Source of the DNA: JAICUY01 sp963716585
GTDB taxonomy: Bacteria > Chloroflexota > Limnocylindria > QHBO01
NCBI GenBank assembly: GCA_963716585.1
Contig: CAVQTN010000002.1
Span: 496,001-560,000, forward strand
Length of the DNA stretch: 64,000 nt
Direction: 5' to 3'
Both the position numbers and the translations under genes were made by a program. This document shows, piece after piece, positions 52,476-61,772 of the stretch; within the stretch, counting starts at the first letter, position 1; each line of letters opens with the position of its first letter. Below the pieces are notes generated by a model that saw only the letters and a list, made by a program, of their open reading frames with translations, was not told the DNA's origin and made no database searches.

Positions 52476-55400
52476 ATGAGCTGCCCGAGATGCGGCTTCG
52501 TCAACGCGCCGGCCTCCAGCTTCTGTGGGTCGTGCGGAGCCGCGCTCGCCAGGCAATGCCGGTCGTGCGGCGCAGACGTCGACCCGGAGCTGCGATTCTG
52601 CACGTCGTGCGGCTCGGCGGTCGCGGAGGTCACCAACCCGGGTGACGACCAGTCGCCGCGAGATTCGGGGGCAGGGCGCCCGGAGCCATCCGCCGAGCGG
52701 CGCCTCGTGTCCGTTCTCTTCCTGGATCTGGTGGGCTTCACCCAGCTGGCCGAGTCCCTCGATCCTGAGGAGGTGCGCGATATCCAGTCGCGGTACTTCG
52801 AATCCGCGCGAGCCACGGTCGCGCACTATGGCGGCTCGCTCGAGAAGTTCATCGGAGACGCCGTGATGGCCGTCTGGGGCAGCCCGATCGCACATGAGGA
52901 CGACGGCGAGCGCGCCGTTCGAGCGGCATTGGAGGTCGTGGCCGAGATCGGAACAATGCTGGTGCCCTCGGGCGCTCATCTCGCCGCTCGGGGCGCAGTG
53001 ACGACAGGCGAAGCCGCTGTTTCGCTCGACGCCGTCGGGCAGGGGATGGTCACAGGCGACCTCGTGAATACGGCGGCCCGCCTGCAGGACACCGCTGCGG
53101 CCGGGACCGTCCTCGTGGACGCGGCGACGCGATCTGTGATCCGTGATGGGGTCGCCTTCGAGACGGCCGGCGAACGCACGCTGAAAGGCAAGGCGGCGCC
53201 GGTCAAGTCGTGGCGCGCCGTCAAATTCACCGTCCCACCCGACCGCCATGCTCCGGGCGCGCATGGGGGTCCCTTTGTCGGACGCTCAGCGGAGCTCGAC
53301 GCACTGCGTGGGCTGCTTGATGCGACGACCGTCGACCGTCGCATGCACGTCGTATCGGTCATCGGAATCGCGGGCATCGGAAAGAGCCGTCTCGCCTGGG
53401 AGCTGGAACGCGCCGCTGCGACCAGTCCTTCGCCGCCGAACTGGTACACCGGACGCGCGCCGGCGTACGGCGAGAAGATCGCCTTCTCGCCTTTGGCCGA
53501 GATGGTTCGCCGGAGCGCGAGCATCGCCGAGGACGACGCAATCGAGATGTCACGCCGCTCGCTGCAGGCGGCGCTCGGGCGCCTCGTCCCCGATCTCGAC
53601 GAGCGGACGTGGCTCGAGCCACGCCTGTCCGCGCTTCTCGGACCTCAGCTCGCGCAGGCGCCACGCGATGAGCTGTTCGCTGCCTGGCGGCGCTACTTCG
53701 AAGCCATCGCCGACATTGCACCGCTGGTGCTCGTCTTCGAGGATCTGCAGTGGGCCGATGTAGGCCTGCTCGATTTCATCGAGTATCTCGCGGACTGGTC
53801 CAGGCATCGGCCAATCCTGATCGTGACGCTGGGTCGGCCCGAGCTGCATGACGCTCGACCTGGCTGGGGCTCGAGCATGCCGCAGTTCACCGCGACGCAC
53901 CTCGATCGGCTGCCCGATCCGGCGATCGACGAGCTGCTCGCAGCGCTCGCTCCGGGCCTCGAGCCCGACGTGGCAAGACGTGTTCGCGAACGAGCCGATG
54001 GTGTGGCGCTCTACGCGGTGGAGATGGCGCGCATCGTGGCCGAGCGCGGATGGCGGTCGCGTGCGCCCTCAGCCAGGCCCGGCGAGGGTGAAACGATCGA
54101 TATCCCGGAGTCGCTCCACGCGCTCATTGCTGCTCGAATCGATGCGTTGCCTCGACCGCAACGGTCGTTGCTGCTGATGGCGGCCGTGTTTGGTCGCCGC
54201 TTCCGGCCGGACGCCCTGCGTACATTGACCGGCGAGCCCGCAGACCGATTCGAGGATCTGGTGCACGCGCTGGTGCGGCGCGAGTTCCTGGCCGTGGATG
54301 ACGAGCCGCGATCGCCGGGCCGCGGCCAGCTCAGTTTTGTGCAGGAGCTGGTTCGCGAAGTGGCGTACCACACCCTCTCGCGGCGTGAACGCGGCGCCAG
54401 GCACCTGGCCATCGTCCGCCACCTCGAGTCATTGGACGAGCCGGAATCGATCGAACCAATTGCCGAGCACCTCGTTGCCGCCCTTGCGGCGGCCCAGGGG
54501 ACGGAGCAGGCGGCGCAGCTCCGCGAGCGCGCCAGAAACGCCCTCCGGGCGGCGGCGAGTCGCGCCCAACGGCTGCATGCACCAGAGCGCGCGCTCGTCC
54601 ATCTCGAGCGTGCCCTTGCGCTGACCGACGATCCCTTGGCTCGGGCCGAGCTGTCCGAGGCGGCAGGACTGGTGGCAAGAGCAGCAGCCCGCTTCGAAAC
54701 CGCAGAGGAGCACCTGCGCGAGGCGATTCGGCTCCGCGAAACGACAGGTGACGATGTGGCCGCCGCGAGGCACCGGGCACAGCTTGCCAGTCTGCTGCTG
54801 CAGGCGCAACGCAGCGACGCGGCGTTATCGGAGCTCGAGGCCGCGTGGTCGGCACTCCCCGAGAGCCTCGGCGGAGACGCGATCGGGATTGATGTGCCGG
54901 CTCAGCTCGCGCGAGCCCATCTCCTGCGTGGCGACAGTGGACAGGCTGTCGCCTGGGCGGAACGCGCACTGCGCGGGTCGGAATCCGCGGACACGACTCA
55001 TGCAGCGCCATCGGTCATCGACGCGCGAATCACGCTCGCCACTGCACGCGCCGGCACGCCGGGTGGGATGCAGCAGCTGCGCGACGCCACGGCGCAAGCG
55101 GCGGACGCGGGCCTCGGATCCGTCGAGTTACGCGGGCGAAACAACCTGGCCTGGCTGATGGTCGGAGATGACCCACGAGCAACGTATCGGACGGCACGCG
55201 ACGGTCTCGAGCTGGCCCGCCGCCTCGGGAATCGCGAGATGGCGCTTCAGCTGCTCGACGCGGCAGCGCTCGTGGCAATCGACACTGGCGATTGGAGCTG
55301 GGCCGCGGAGAACCTCGAGGAAGCCACGACTGACGGCATGCCCGCCATCTATCGGCTGGACTTTGCGGTGACCCGCACCATGCTCAACGCCCTGCGCGGG

Positions 55401-55979
55401 ATGGCCGACCCGACGGCGCCGATCGATCAGCTGGGTGTGCTCGACTCGGATCTCGACGCGCAGGCGCTCGGCTCGCTTGACCACGCCCGCGCGCTGGTTG
55501 CGATGATGGCTGGTGACCTCGACGGCGCGCTCGTGCATGCGCGCGCGGCGGCCGAGAGAACGACCGCGTTCGAACGCGCGGCTGCCCTTTCGCTCACTGG
55601 CCGCCTGGCGGCATGGACGGGCGAACGACGCCTCGCGTCAGAGGCACTCGCGAAGTTGGCGAAGGTTTCCCATGACGGCCGTGCGTCACAGGCGGCCCAG
55701 GTCACGTTACGGGCGGCCGTTGCCGCGCTCAAGCCATCGCGGTCGAAGGCGAAGCACGACGACGTGGCGTATCGCGACTGGGACGTGGCGGTGCAGGCGT
55801 GGACGGAGCTCGACCTGCCGCTGCGTCTGGGCCTGTGCCTGCTTGATCGCTGGCGCCTCCGAGGTCACGCTGACGACGCCACAGCCGCGAGTCGCATCTT
55901 CAAAGGCCTCGGAGCGGCGCCGCTCGTCACCCTGGCTCACAGACTCCAACGACGTGCACCCCCCAAATCACCGTCATGA
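52476..55979 (+). CDS. Adenylate/guanylate cyclase-type regulator with ATPase and TPR regions
   Basis: An 1167-residue signalling protein. Residues 1-50 are a double zinc ribbon (CPRC, CGSC, CRSC, CTSC). Residues 75-255 are a class III cyclase domain with metal-binding Asp in FLDLVGFTQ and FIGDAVMAVWG. An AAA/NB-ARC-like ATPase follows (Walker A GIAGIGKSR near residue 300, Walker B LVLVFEDLQWAD). The last 450 residues are helical and TPR-like. The domain order is that of the LuxR-less cyclase-ATPase regulators common in soil bacteria. I cannot tell whether the cyclase is active. Confidence 0.85.
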   Translation: MSCPRCGFVNAPASSFCGSCGAALARQCRSCGADVDPELRFCTSCGSAVAEVTNPGDDQSPRDSGAGRPEPSAERRLVSVLFLDLVGFTQLAESLDPEEVRDIQSRYFESARATVAHYGGSLEKFIGDAVMAVWGSPIAHEDDGERAVRAALEVVAEIGTMLVPSGAHLAARGAVTTGEAAVSLDAVGQGMVTGDLVNTAARLQDTAAAGTVLVDAATRSVIRDGVAFETAGERTLKGKAAPVKSWRAVKFTVPPDRHAPGAHGGPFVGRSAELDALRGLLDATTVDRRMHVVSVIGIAGIGKSRLAWELERAAATSPSPPNWYTGRAPAYGEKIAFSPLAEMVRRSASIAEDDAIEMSRRSLQAALGRLVPDLDERTWLEPRLSALLGPQLAQAPRDELFAAWRRYFEAIADIAPLVLVFEDLQWADVGLLDFIEYLADWSRHRPILIVTLGRPELHDARPGWGSSMPQFTATHLDRLPDPAIDELLAALAPGLEPDVARRVRERADGVALYAVEMARIVAERGWRSRAPSARPGEGETIDIPESLHALIAARIDALPRPQRSLLLMAAVFGRRFRPDALRTLTGEPADRFEDLVHALVRREFLAVDDEPRSPGRGQLSFVQELVREVAYHTLSRRERGARHLAIVRHLESLDEPESIEPIAEHLVAALAAAQGTEQAAQLRERARNALRAAASRAQRLHAPERALVHLERALALTDDPLARAELSEAAGLVARAAARFETAEEHLREAIRLRETTGDDVAAARHRAQLASLLLQAQRSDAALSELEAAWSALPESLGGDAIGIDVPAQLARAHLLRGDSGQAVAWAERALRGSESADTTHAAPSVIDARITLATARAGTPGGMQQLRDATAQAADAGLGSVELRGRNNLAWLMVGDDPRATYRTARDGLELARRLGNREMALQLLDAAALVAIDTGDWSWAAENLEEATTDGMPAIYRLDFAVTRTMLNALRGMADPTAPIDQLGVLDSDLDAQALGSLDHARALVAMMAGDLDGALVHARAAAERTTAFERAAALSLTGRLAAWTGERRLASEALAKLAKVSHDGRASQAAQVTLRAAVAALKPSRSKAKHDDVAYRDWDVAVQAWTELDLPLRLGLCLLDRWRLRGHADDATAASRIFKGLGAAPLVTLAHRLQRRAPPKSPS

Positions 55980-56142
55980 AGGGGCACGTCCACTCGGGCG
56001 GCCACCTGGGACGCAACGAGACGAACCAGCCGGCCCGTCCTGCGACTTCTGATCTTGGGCCGTGCTGGAGGACCGGCGGCATGCGCCGTGCATCGGTCTC
56101 TTCCGGGGGGGGAACCGCGGCACCAACTTGGGGCTCTTCGCG

Positions 56143-56148
56143 TACCAT
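56143..56148 (+). promoter_or_regulatory. -10 box TACCAT, leaderless start
   Basis: TACCAT ends six bases before ATG 56155 of the DUF47 gene. Confidence 0.45.
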
Positions 56149-56154
56149 CGGTCC

Positions 56155-56772
56155 ATGCGCCTGCCCTTCATTCCCCGCGAAGAGAAGTTCTTCGATCTGT
56201 TCACCGATGACGCCGCGAACATGCTGGCGGCGGCCCGCATGCTGGAGCGCTTCTTCAGCAACTACGGCGAGCGCGAGCGCCTGGCGATCCAGCTGCGTGA
56301 CATCGAGCACACCGGTGACACGATCAGCCACGACATCGGTCACAAGCTGGAAGCAACCTTCGTCACGCCCATCGATCGCGAGGACATCTCGGTCCTGATC
56401 AGCCGCATCGACGACATCGTCGACCTCATCGAGGAGGTCGCCGACACCTGCATCCTGTATGGCATCGAGCAGCCCACGCCGGTGGCGCTGCAGCAGGCCG
56501 AGATCATCGTCAAGCAATGCGAGCAGCTCCAGGCGGCGATCGACAAGCTGCGCAACTTCAAGGATCTGTCCGGCCACTGGATCGAGGTCCATCGCCTCGA
56601 GAACGAGGGCGACCGGATCGTGCGCCACGCCATCGCCGAGCTGTTCACCAACGGCCAGAACGCCGTGGACATCATCAAGTGGAAGGATGTCTACAGCCTG
56701 CTGGAGGAGGCGATCGACTCCTGCGAGGACGCGGCCAACGTGATCGAGCGGATCGTCGTCAAGCACGCCTAG
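56155..56772 (+). CDS. DUF47 (PhoU-like) partner of the phosphate transporter
   Basis: A 205-residue all-helical protein of the DUF47 group, which normally sits next to pit and modulates phosphate uptake. PREEKFFDLFTDDAANMLAAARML opens the fold, DIEHTGDTISHDI and RLENEGDRIVRHA are the PhoU-like metal-binding repeats. ATG 56155 is chosen on the TACCAT box and on family length. The Pit gene lies 1.6 kb further on, beyond a convergent helicase gene. Confidence 0.9.
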   Translation: MRLPFIPREEKFFDLFTDDAANMLAAARMLERFFSNYGERERLAIQLRDIEHTGDTISHDIGHKLEATFVTPIDREDISVLISRIDDIVDLIEEVADTCILYGIEQPTPVALQQAEIIVKQCEQLQAAIDKLRNFKDLSGHWIEVHRLENEGDRIVRHAIAELFTNGQNAVDIIKWKDVYSLLEEAIDSCEDAANVIERIVVKHA

Positions 56773-56784
56773 CGGCGCAAGGCG

Positions 56785-58155
56785 TCAGCCCTGGTGGCGG
56801 CGCTCGCCCGGCATGGGACTCCACGATCGACCGATGCTGCCGCTGCGGCGCGCGGCCGGGCGGCCGGCGGCCTTCCGACCATCGCGACCCCGATGCTGTC
56901 CGGGGCGTGCGGGCTGCGGTCGATGCGCGCCGTAGGCCGGGGCAGGACGGCGAGGATTCGCGCCACGGGGCGCGTGGGGCTGACCGCTGCGCAGCCGGAT
57001 GGGCTCCGCACGGATCGACCGATCGGGCTCGAAGCCCTCGACCACCTCGCTCGGGATCGGACGGCCGAGCAGGCGCTCGATGGCACGCAGCAGGGGCTGC
57101 TCGTCGACGCACACCAGTGAGACGGCGGTGCCCACCATTCCCGCTCGACCGGTGCGGCCGACGCGATGGATGTAGTCGGCGGGCACCATCGGCAGCTCGT
57201 AGTTGACAACGTGCGGCAGCGCGTCGATATCCAGGCCGCGCGCCGCTACCTCGGTGGCGATCAGCAGGGTGGTGCGGCCGGCCTTGAAGTCGGCGAGCGC
57301 GCGAACGCGCTGCGGCTGGCTCTTGTTGCCGTGGATCGCGGCCGTGGCGATGCCATCGTGCAGCAGCTGCTCGGCGAGGCGATTAGCACCGTGCTTGGTG
57401 CGGGTGAAAACCAGCGCCTGTTCGATGACGTGGTTGCGCACCAGGTGGCTCAGCAGCTCGCGCTTGCGCTCGCGGTCGACCGGGTGGACGACCTGGCTGA
57501 CGAGCTCTGTTGCGGAGTTGTGTGCGGCAACCTGGACCGATGCGGGACGGTCGAGCAGGCCACCGGCCAGCTGCCGGATCTCGTTCGAGAAGGTCGCCGA
57601 GAAGAGCAGGTTCTGGCGGCGCTGCGGCAGCAGCGCCAGGATGCGGCGGATGTCTCGGATGAAGCCCATGTCGAGCATGCGGTCCGCCTCGTCCAGAACG
57701 AGCACCTCGACCTGCGACAGGTCGATGGTGCGCTGCTGCGCGTGGTCGAGCAGACGTCCGGGCGTGGCGACCACGATCTCGGGACCGTTGCTGCGCAGCG
57801 CGCGCTCCTGCGGGCCGAAGGCGACGCCACCGTAGATGGCGATCGAGCGGATGGGCCGATGCCTGCCGTAGACCCGCACGCTCTCCTCGACCTGCAGCGC
57901 GAGCTCGCGCGTCGGTTCCAGGATGAGGGCGCGGACGGCGCGCCGGCCGTTCGGCCGCGTGGCGTTGAGCCGCTGCAGGATCGGCAGCACGAAGGCGGCC
58001 GTCTTGCCGGTGCCGGTCTGGGCGCCGGCCATCAGGTCGCGTCCAGCGAGGACGAGCGGGATCGACTGGGCCTGGACGGGGGTGGGGTCGGTGTAGCTCT
58101 GGTCCGCGACGGCGCGGAGCAGTTCGGGCGCAAGCCCGAGATGAGTGAAGGACAC
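56785..58155 (-). CDS. DEAD-box RNA helicase
   Basis: A 456-residue ATP-dependent RNA helicase. The Q motif region is YTDPTPVQAQSIP, motif I is AQTGTGKT, motif Ia PTRELA, motif II DEADRML, motif III SATF and motif VI HRVGRTGRAG. The C-terminal 70 residues are rich in Arg, Pro and Gly, typical of an RNA-binding tail. GTG 58153-58155 gives the family N-terminus VSFTHLGLAPELL and has AGGAG about ten bases upstream. A GC-rich hairpin (about 58180-58200) in the leader may add control. Confidence 0.92.
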   Translation of the reverse strand: MSFTHLGLAPELLRAVADQSYTDPTPVQAQSIPLVLAGRDLMAGAQTGTGKTAAFVLPILQRLNATRPNGRRAVRALILEPTRELALQVEESVRVYGRHRPIRSIAIYGGVAFGPQERALRSNGPEIVVATPGRLLDHAQQRTIDLSQVEVLVLDEADRMLDMGFIRDIRRILALLPQRRQNLLFSATFSNEIRQLAGGLLDRPASVQVAAHNSATELVSQVVHPVDRERKRELLSHLVRNHVIEQALVFTRTKHGANRLAEQLLHDGIATAAIHGNKSQPQRVRALADFKAGRTTLLIATEVAARGLDIDALPHVVNYELPMVPADYIHRVGRTGRAGMVGTAVSLVCVDEQPLLRAIERLLGRPIPSEVVEGFEPDRSIRAEPIRLRSGQPHAPRGANPRRPAPAYGAHRPQPARPGQHRGRDGRKAAGRPAARRSGSIGRSWSPMPGERRHQG

Positions 58156-58348
58156 GGTGAGAAAGCTCCTGACGAGGCCCTCCCGCGAATGCGGGGCCCG
58201 GTCAGGGCGAGGGTGAAGATCGAGGTCGGGACGGGGATGAAACCGCGGCGCGGACCGGTGCGCCAATCGAACACGTGTTCCACATGATAGCCGAGATCCT
58301 CGGCGCGTGCAGCAGGACCATCGACTCACCAAGCCGATGGCGCGCCGC

Positions 58349-58354
58349 TATCCT
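58349..58354 (+). promoter_or_regulatory. -10 box TATCCT, leaderless start
   Basis: TATCCT ends six bases before GTG 58361 of the pit gene, which supports that GTG over the in-frame ATG codons upstream. Confidence 0.45.
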
Positions 58355-58360
58355 TGCCGC

Positions 58361-59365
58361 GTGCTCCACAACTTCACCCTGCTGCTGCTTGCGGTGCTCG
58401 GTCTGGCGGTCCTGTTCGACTACATCAACGGCTTCCACGACACGGCCAACGCCATCGCCACATCGGTCTCCACCCGGGCGCTGAAACCCCAGTGGGCAAT
58501 CATCATGAGCGCCGTCGCCAACTTTGCCGGCGCGCTGAGCGGGACCGCCGTGGCCCATACGGTCGGCTCCGGCCTGGTCGATCCCAAGGTGGAGAGCCAG
58601 GTCGTCGTTGCTGCGGCACTGCTCGGCGCGATCGTGTGGAACCTGCTCACCTGGCGACTGGGGCTGCCATCCTCGAGCAGCCACGCCCTCATCGGCGGGC
58701 TGCTGGGCGCCACCCTGATCGCCGGCGGGACCGGAACATGGCAGATGGACGGCATCGTCGGCAAGGTGCTGGTGCCGCTGGTCAGCTCGCCGATCCTGGG
58801 CCTGGTCCTGGGATTCGGCCTGATGGTGCTCATCCTCAACCTGTTCCGGCGCGCTCACCCCAAGGTCATGAACGACCGCTTCCGCCGTCTGCAGGTCCTC
58901 TCGGCGGCGTACATGGCCTTCAGTCATGGCAGCAATGACGCACAGAAAACGATGGGCGTGATGACCATCGCGCTGCTGACCGCCGGCGTCATCCCTGACT
59001 TCCACGTCCCGTTGCCGGTGATCATCGCGGCCGCCACGGCCATGTCGCTCGGCACCGCGGCCGGCGGCTGGCGGATCATCAAGACCATGGGCAGCAAGGT
59101 CGTCAAGCTCGACCCGGTGCATGGCTTCGCCGCCGAGACGACGGCGGCCTCGATCATCTTCGGCGCGTCGCATTTCGGCATGCCGGTGAGCACCACTCAC
59201 GTCATCTCCAGCGCGATCATGGGCGTCGGCTCGACCGGGCGGCTGAGCGCGGTGCGCTGGGGCGTCGCACGCAGCATCGTCGGGGCGTGGATCCTGACCA
59301 TCCCCGCCGCGGGTCTGACAGCCGCCGTCGCGTACGTCGTGTTGCGGCCGCTGCTCGGGAGCTGA
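58361..59365 (+). CDS. pit: Low-affinity inorganic phosphate transporter Pit
   Basis: A 334-residue PiT-family carrier with about ten membrane helices. The two inverted signature repeats are DYINGFHDTANAIATSVSTRAL and FSHGSNDAQKTMGVMTIAL. PSSSSHALIGGLLGA and PVSTTHVISSAIMG are the paired hairpin motifs. GTG 58361 is the likely start because of the -10 box six bases upstream. Its usual partner (DUF47) is 1.6 kb upstream. Confidence 0.93.
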   Translation: MLHNFTLLLLAVLGLAVLFDYINGFHDTANAIATSVSTRALKPQWAIIMSAVANFAGALSGTAVAHTVGSGLVDPKVESQVVVAAALLGAIVWNLLTWRLGLPSSSSHALIGGLLGATLIAGGTGTWQMDGIVGKVLVPLVSSPILGLVLGFGLMVLILNLFRRAHPKVMNDRFRRLQVLSAAYMAFSHGSNDAQKTMGVMTIALLTAGVIPDFHVPLPVIIAAATAMSLGTAAGGWRIIKTMGSKVVKLDPVHGFAAETTAASIIFGASHFGMPVSTTHVISSAIMGVGSTGRLSAVRWGVARSIVGAWILTIPAAGLTAAVAYVVLRPLLGS

Positions 59366-59570
59366 GACCCCCGACGCATCGATCAGCGGATGCATGGCGG
59401 CCGGGTCGATCCGCTGGATCGGGGTGCCGCTGTCGTTCTCGACCCAGATCTCGTCGAGAGGGCGGCGCCGTCGTCCAAGCCGAACCTTGTCGGCAGCTCG
59501 CCGACATGGCGCACGAACGAGATCCCCGCCGCGGCAGCGGGCAACGAAGCGGACGAGCGGCGGTGAGAGC

Positions 59571-59645
59571 CTCGCCGACCGCTACGTGGCGGGAGTCTCG
59601 CTGACCGCTTCGCGGGGGGGCTCGCTGACCGCTACGCGGCGGCTG
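59571..59645. repeat. Three tandem repeats of about 25 bp
   Basis: Units begin at 59571, 59597 and 59621 with the consensus CTCGCYGACCGCTWCGYGG. The last unit overlaps the 3' end of the YceI gene and supplies its stop codon region. The spacing of 26 and 24 bp shows the array has drifted. Confidence 0.5.
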
Positions 59646-60180
59646 TCGCCGCGACGGCGTCCACCGCGTCCACGGCCGCGAGGTCGATCTCGATCTTGAT
59701 CTCCTTGCCGACCAGCCAGCCGCCTTGCTCCAGCGCGACATTCCAGGTCAGGCCGAAGTCCTCGCGGTTGATCCTGGTCGTGGCGTTGAACGCCGCACGA
59801 CGGCCGCCCTGCAGGTTGGGCACCACGCCGCCGAACTCGAGATCCAGTGTCACCGGACGGGTGACGTCGCGGATCGTCAGTTCGCCGTGGAGCTTGTGGT
59901 CGTCGCGGTGCTTGTCGATCGATGTGCTGCGGAACGTCAGATACGGGAACGTCTCGACGTCCAGGAAGTCGGCGGAGCGCAGGTGCGCGTCGCGCGGCTG
60001 CATGCCGGTGTTGATCGATGCCGCGTCGAGGCGCACCTGGACGTTGGAGTGCTCCGGATGCTCCTCATCGATGTCGAGGGTGCCATCCTTGATCGCCATC
60101 GATCCGCGCACGGTGGTCACCATCATGTGCTTCACCGCGAGGCTGACGTTGCTGTGCGCCAGGTCAATTTGCCATGTCAT
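59632..60180 (-). CDS. yceI: YceI-family lipid-binding protein
   Basis: A 182-residue YceI protein, a lipocalin-like barrel that binds isoprenoid chains. WQIDLAHSNVSLAVKHMMVTTVRG opens the fold, FPYLTFRST and INREDFGLTWN are the usual segments. No signal peptide is present, so it is cytoplasmic like other actinobacterial-type members. ATG 60178-60180 has AGGAG upstream. The divergent MarR gene and its operator-like repeats suggest it is controlled by MarR. Confidence 0.92.
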   Translation of the reverse strand: MTWQIDLAHSNVSLAVKHMMVTTVRGSMAIKDGTLDIDEEHPEHSNVQVRLDAASINTGMQPRDAHLRSADFLDVETFPYLTFRSTSIDKHRDDHKLHGELTIRDVTRPVTLDLEFGGVVPNLQGGRRAAFNATTRINREDFGLTWNVALEQGGWLVGKEIKIEIDLAAVDAVDAVAATAAA

Positions 60181-60218
60181 TGCGAGAGGTCTCCTTGTCG
60201 TCGTCGCGACGACCGTAT

Positions 60219-60265
60219 ATGATTGATGGTGCAACTATACAGGCGAATGATTGACAATGCAACTA
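60219..60265. promoter_or_regulatory. yceI promoter with paired direct repeats (MarR operator)
   Basis: On the minus strand TTGCAT (60257-60262) and TATAGT (60234-60239) are exactly 17 bp apart. Two 19-bp direct repeats, ATGATTGANRRTGCAACTA, at 60219-60237 and 60247-60265 cover both elements. Each holds a TTGAN4TGCAA-like palindrome as expected for a MarR dimer site. Confidence 0.6.
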
Positions 60266-60294
60266 CTTTCCACGATCTACCCTCCGGCAGACCG

Positions 60295-60741
60295 ATGAGG
60301 CCGAGTCCGCTCACCGCCAGTGACCCGCGCCTGGATGCCTGGCGTGCCTTCCTGCGCGCGCATGCGCGCCTGACCCGTGAGCTCGAGCGTGAGTTGCAGG
60401 CCGAGCAGTCCATGGCGCTGGCCGATTACGACGTGCTCGTCCAGCTGGCCGTCGCCGACGAGGATCGGCTGCGCATGAGTGAGCTGGCGGACCGCATTCT
60501 CCTGTCGCGCAGCGGCATCACCCGACTGGTCGACCGATTGGAGGCAGCGGGGCTGGTCGAGCGCGTGACCTGCGAGTCGGACCGCCGCGGCCAGTGGGCG
60601 CAGCTCACCGATGCCGGGCGCCGGCGCCTGCGCTCGGCATCACCCATCCACCTGCGGGGCGTGGCCGAACACTTCTTCGATCGCATCCCCGCCGACGAGC
60701 TCGAGCAGCTGCGCGCCACGCTGGAGCGCGTCGCCGAATAG
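60295..60741 (+). CDS. MarR-family transcriptional regulator
   Basis: A 148-residue winged-helix regulator. LADYDVLVQLAVADEDRLRMSELA, ILLSRSGITRLVDRLEAAGLVER and DRRGQWAQLTDAGRRRL are the family DNA-binding and wing segments. ATG 60295 is chosen; upstream in-frame starts at 60223 would run through the operator repeats. It is divergent from yceI and probably controls both genes. Confidence 0.9.
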   Translation: MRPSPLTASDPRLDAWRAFLRAHARLTRELERELQAEQSMALADYDVLVQLAVADEDRLRMSELADRILLSRSGITRLVDRLEAAGLVERVTCESDRRGQWAQLTDAGRRRLRSASPIHLRGVAEHFFDRIPADELEQLRATLERVAE

Positions 60742-60947
60742 CTCCCGGGGACCCTGCCCGGCGCGCCGCTTGACCGGACAGATGTCGCCGTGATGCGCGT
60801 TCGACGGCTCGCGGACCGATGCGCGGCCCGCCCTGCGCACGCCTCGACGCGGGCATCGGGCGCCGGACCTGTCCAAGGCGCAACAGGGCAGCATGTGACC
60901 CTTCGAGACCACCGCGGCGCCACCCCGCTTCGGCCGGCGCGGACCTT

Positions 60948-61772
60948 TCAGGAACCCAGCAGTGTGCGGACCATCGGGGCGCGTGGGTCGCCGGGGGCGA
61001 GCCTGAGGAACGCCTCGAATTGCCGCTTTGCCTCGGCGCTGTCGCCCCGGCCGCGGGCGATGAGACCGCGGAAGAACGGCACGTCCGGCGAGTCGGGCGT
61101 GAGCTTCTCGAGCGCATCGGTCGTGCCCGCCGCGTCCTTCCAGTCCGAGACGCGGATGTAGGTGCTGATCAGCTTGTCGTGTGCATCGACATTGTTCGGC
61201 TCCAGCGTGATGAGCGCCAGCAGCGCCGCAGCACCACGCTGCATGTCCGCGTAGGTGTCGCCCGCCAGGAATGCGTCGGCCAGCTCGGAGAATGCCTGCG
61301 CATCCCGCGGGTTGGCCTGCAGCCGGTCGAGCGCCGCCTGGATAGCCTGCTGGCGGGTGTCGACGACCCGGTTCGCAAGACCCACGGGTGGCGGCACGAA
61401 GAACCCGATGACCAAGAGGCCCGCCAGCACGCCACCGGCCACCGCGGCGAGTCGCCAGCCACGTCTGGCCGGCAGCGAGAGCGGCGCCGACGGCGGCGCA
61501 GAATCGAGCGCGGCGAGGGTCGCCGCCGCCCGCTGCTCGACCTCGGTGCGCTGTGCCGCGTAGGTGGCCTCATCGAGCGAGCCGGAGCGACGATCCGCCT
61601 CGACGTCGCGCAGCGACTCGATGGCGATGCGGTGGCGCAGCTCGAGCGTCTCGCGGTCATCGTCGGCATCAGTCGCAGGAGCCGGCTCGTGCCGGAGGAA
61701 CGGGATGGCGGTCACCACCGCAGCAAGGGCGCCGACCGCGAGCAGCAGGGCCAGCTGGGCGAGGTCAGGCAT
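60948..61772 (-). CDS. ccmI: Cytochrome c biogenesis protein CcmI-like (TPR)
   Basis: A 274-residue protein with two membrane segments (about 4-24 and 112-130) and a C-terminal TPR region that starts near residue 150 (NPRDAQAFSELADAFL, EPNNVDAHDKLISTYI, PDSPDVPFFRGLIARGRGD). The layout is that of CcmI, which presents apocytochrome c to the haem ligation complex. ATG 61770-61772 overlaps the end of ccmH by 8 bp. Confidence 0.85.
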   Translation of the reverse strand: MPDLAQLALLLAVGALAAVVTAIPFLRHEPAPATDADDDRETLELRHRIAIESLRDVEADRRSGSLDEATYAAQRTEVEQRAAATLAALDSAPPSAPLSLPARRGWRLAAVAGGVLAGLLVIGFFVPPPVGLANRVVDTRQQAIQAALDRLQANPRDAQAFSELADAFLAGDTYADMQRGAAALLALITLEPNNVDAHDKLISTYIRVSDWKDAAGTTDALEKLTPDSPDVPFFRGLIARGRGDSAEAKRQFEAFLRLAPGDPRAPMVRTLLGS

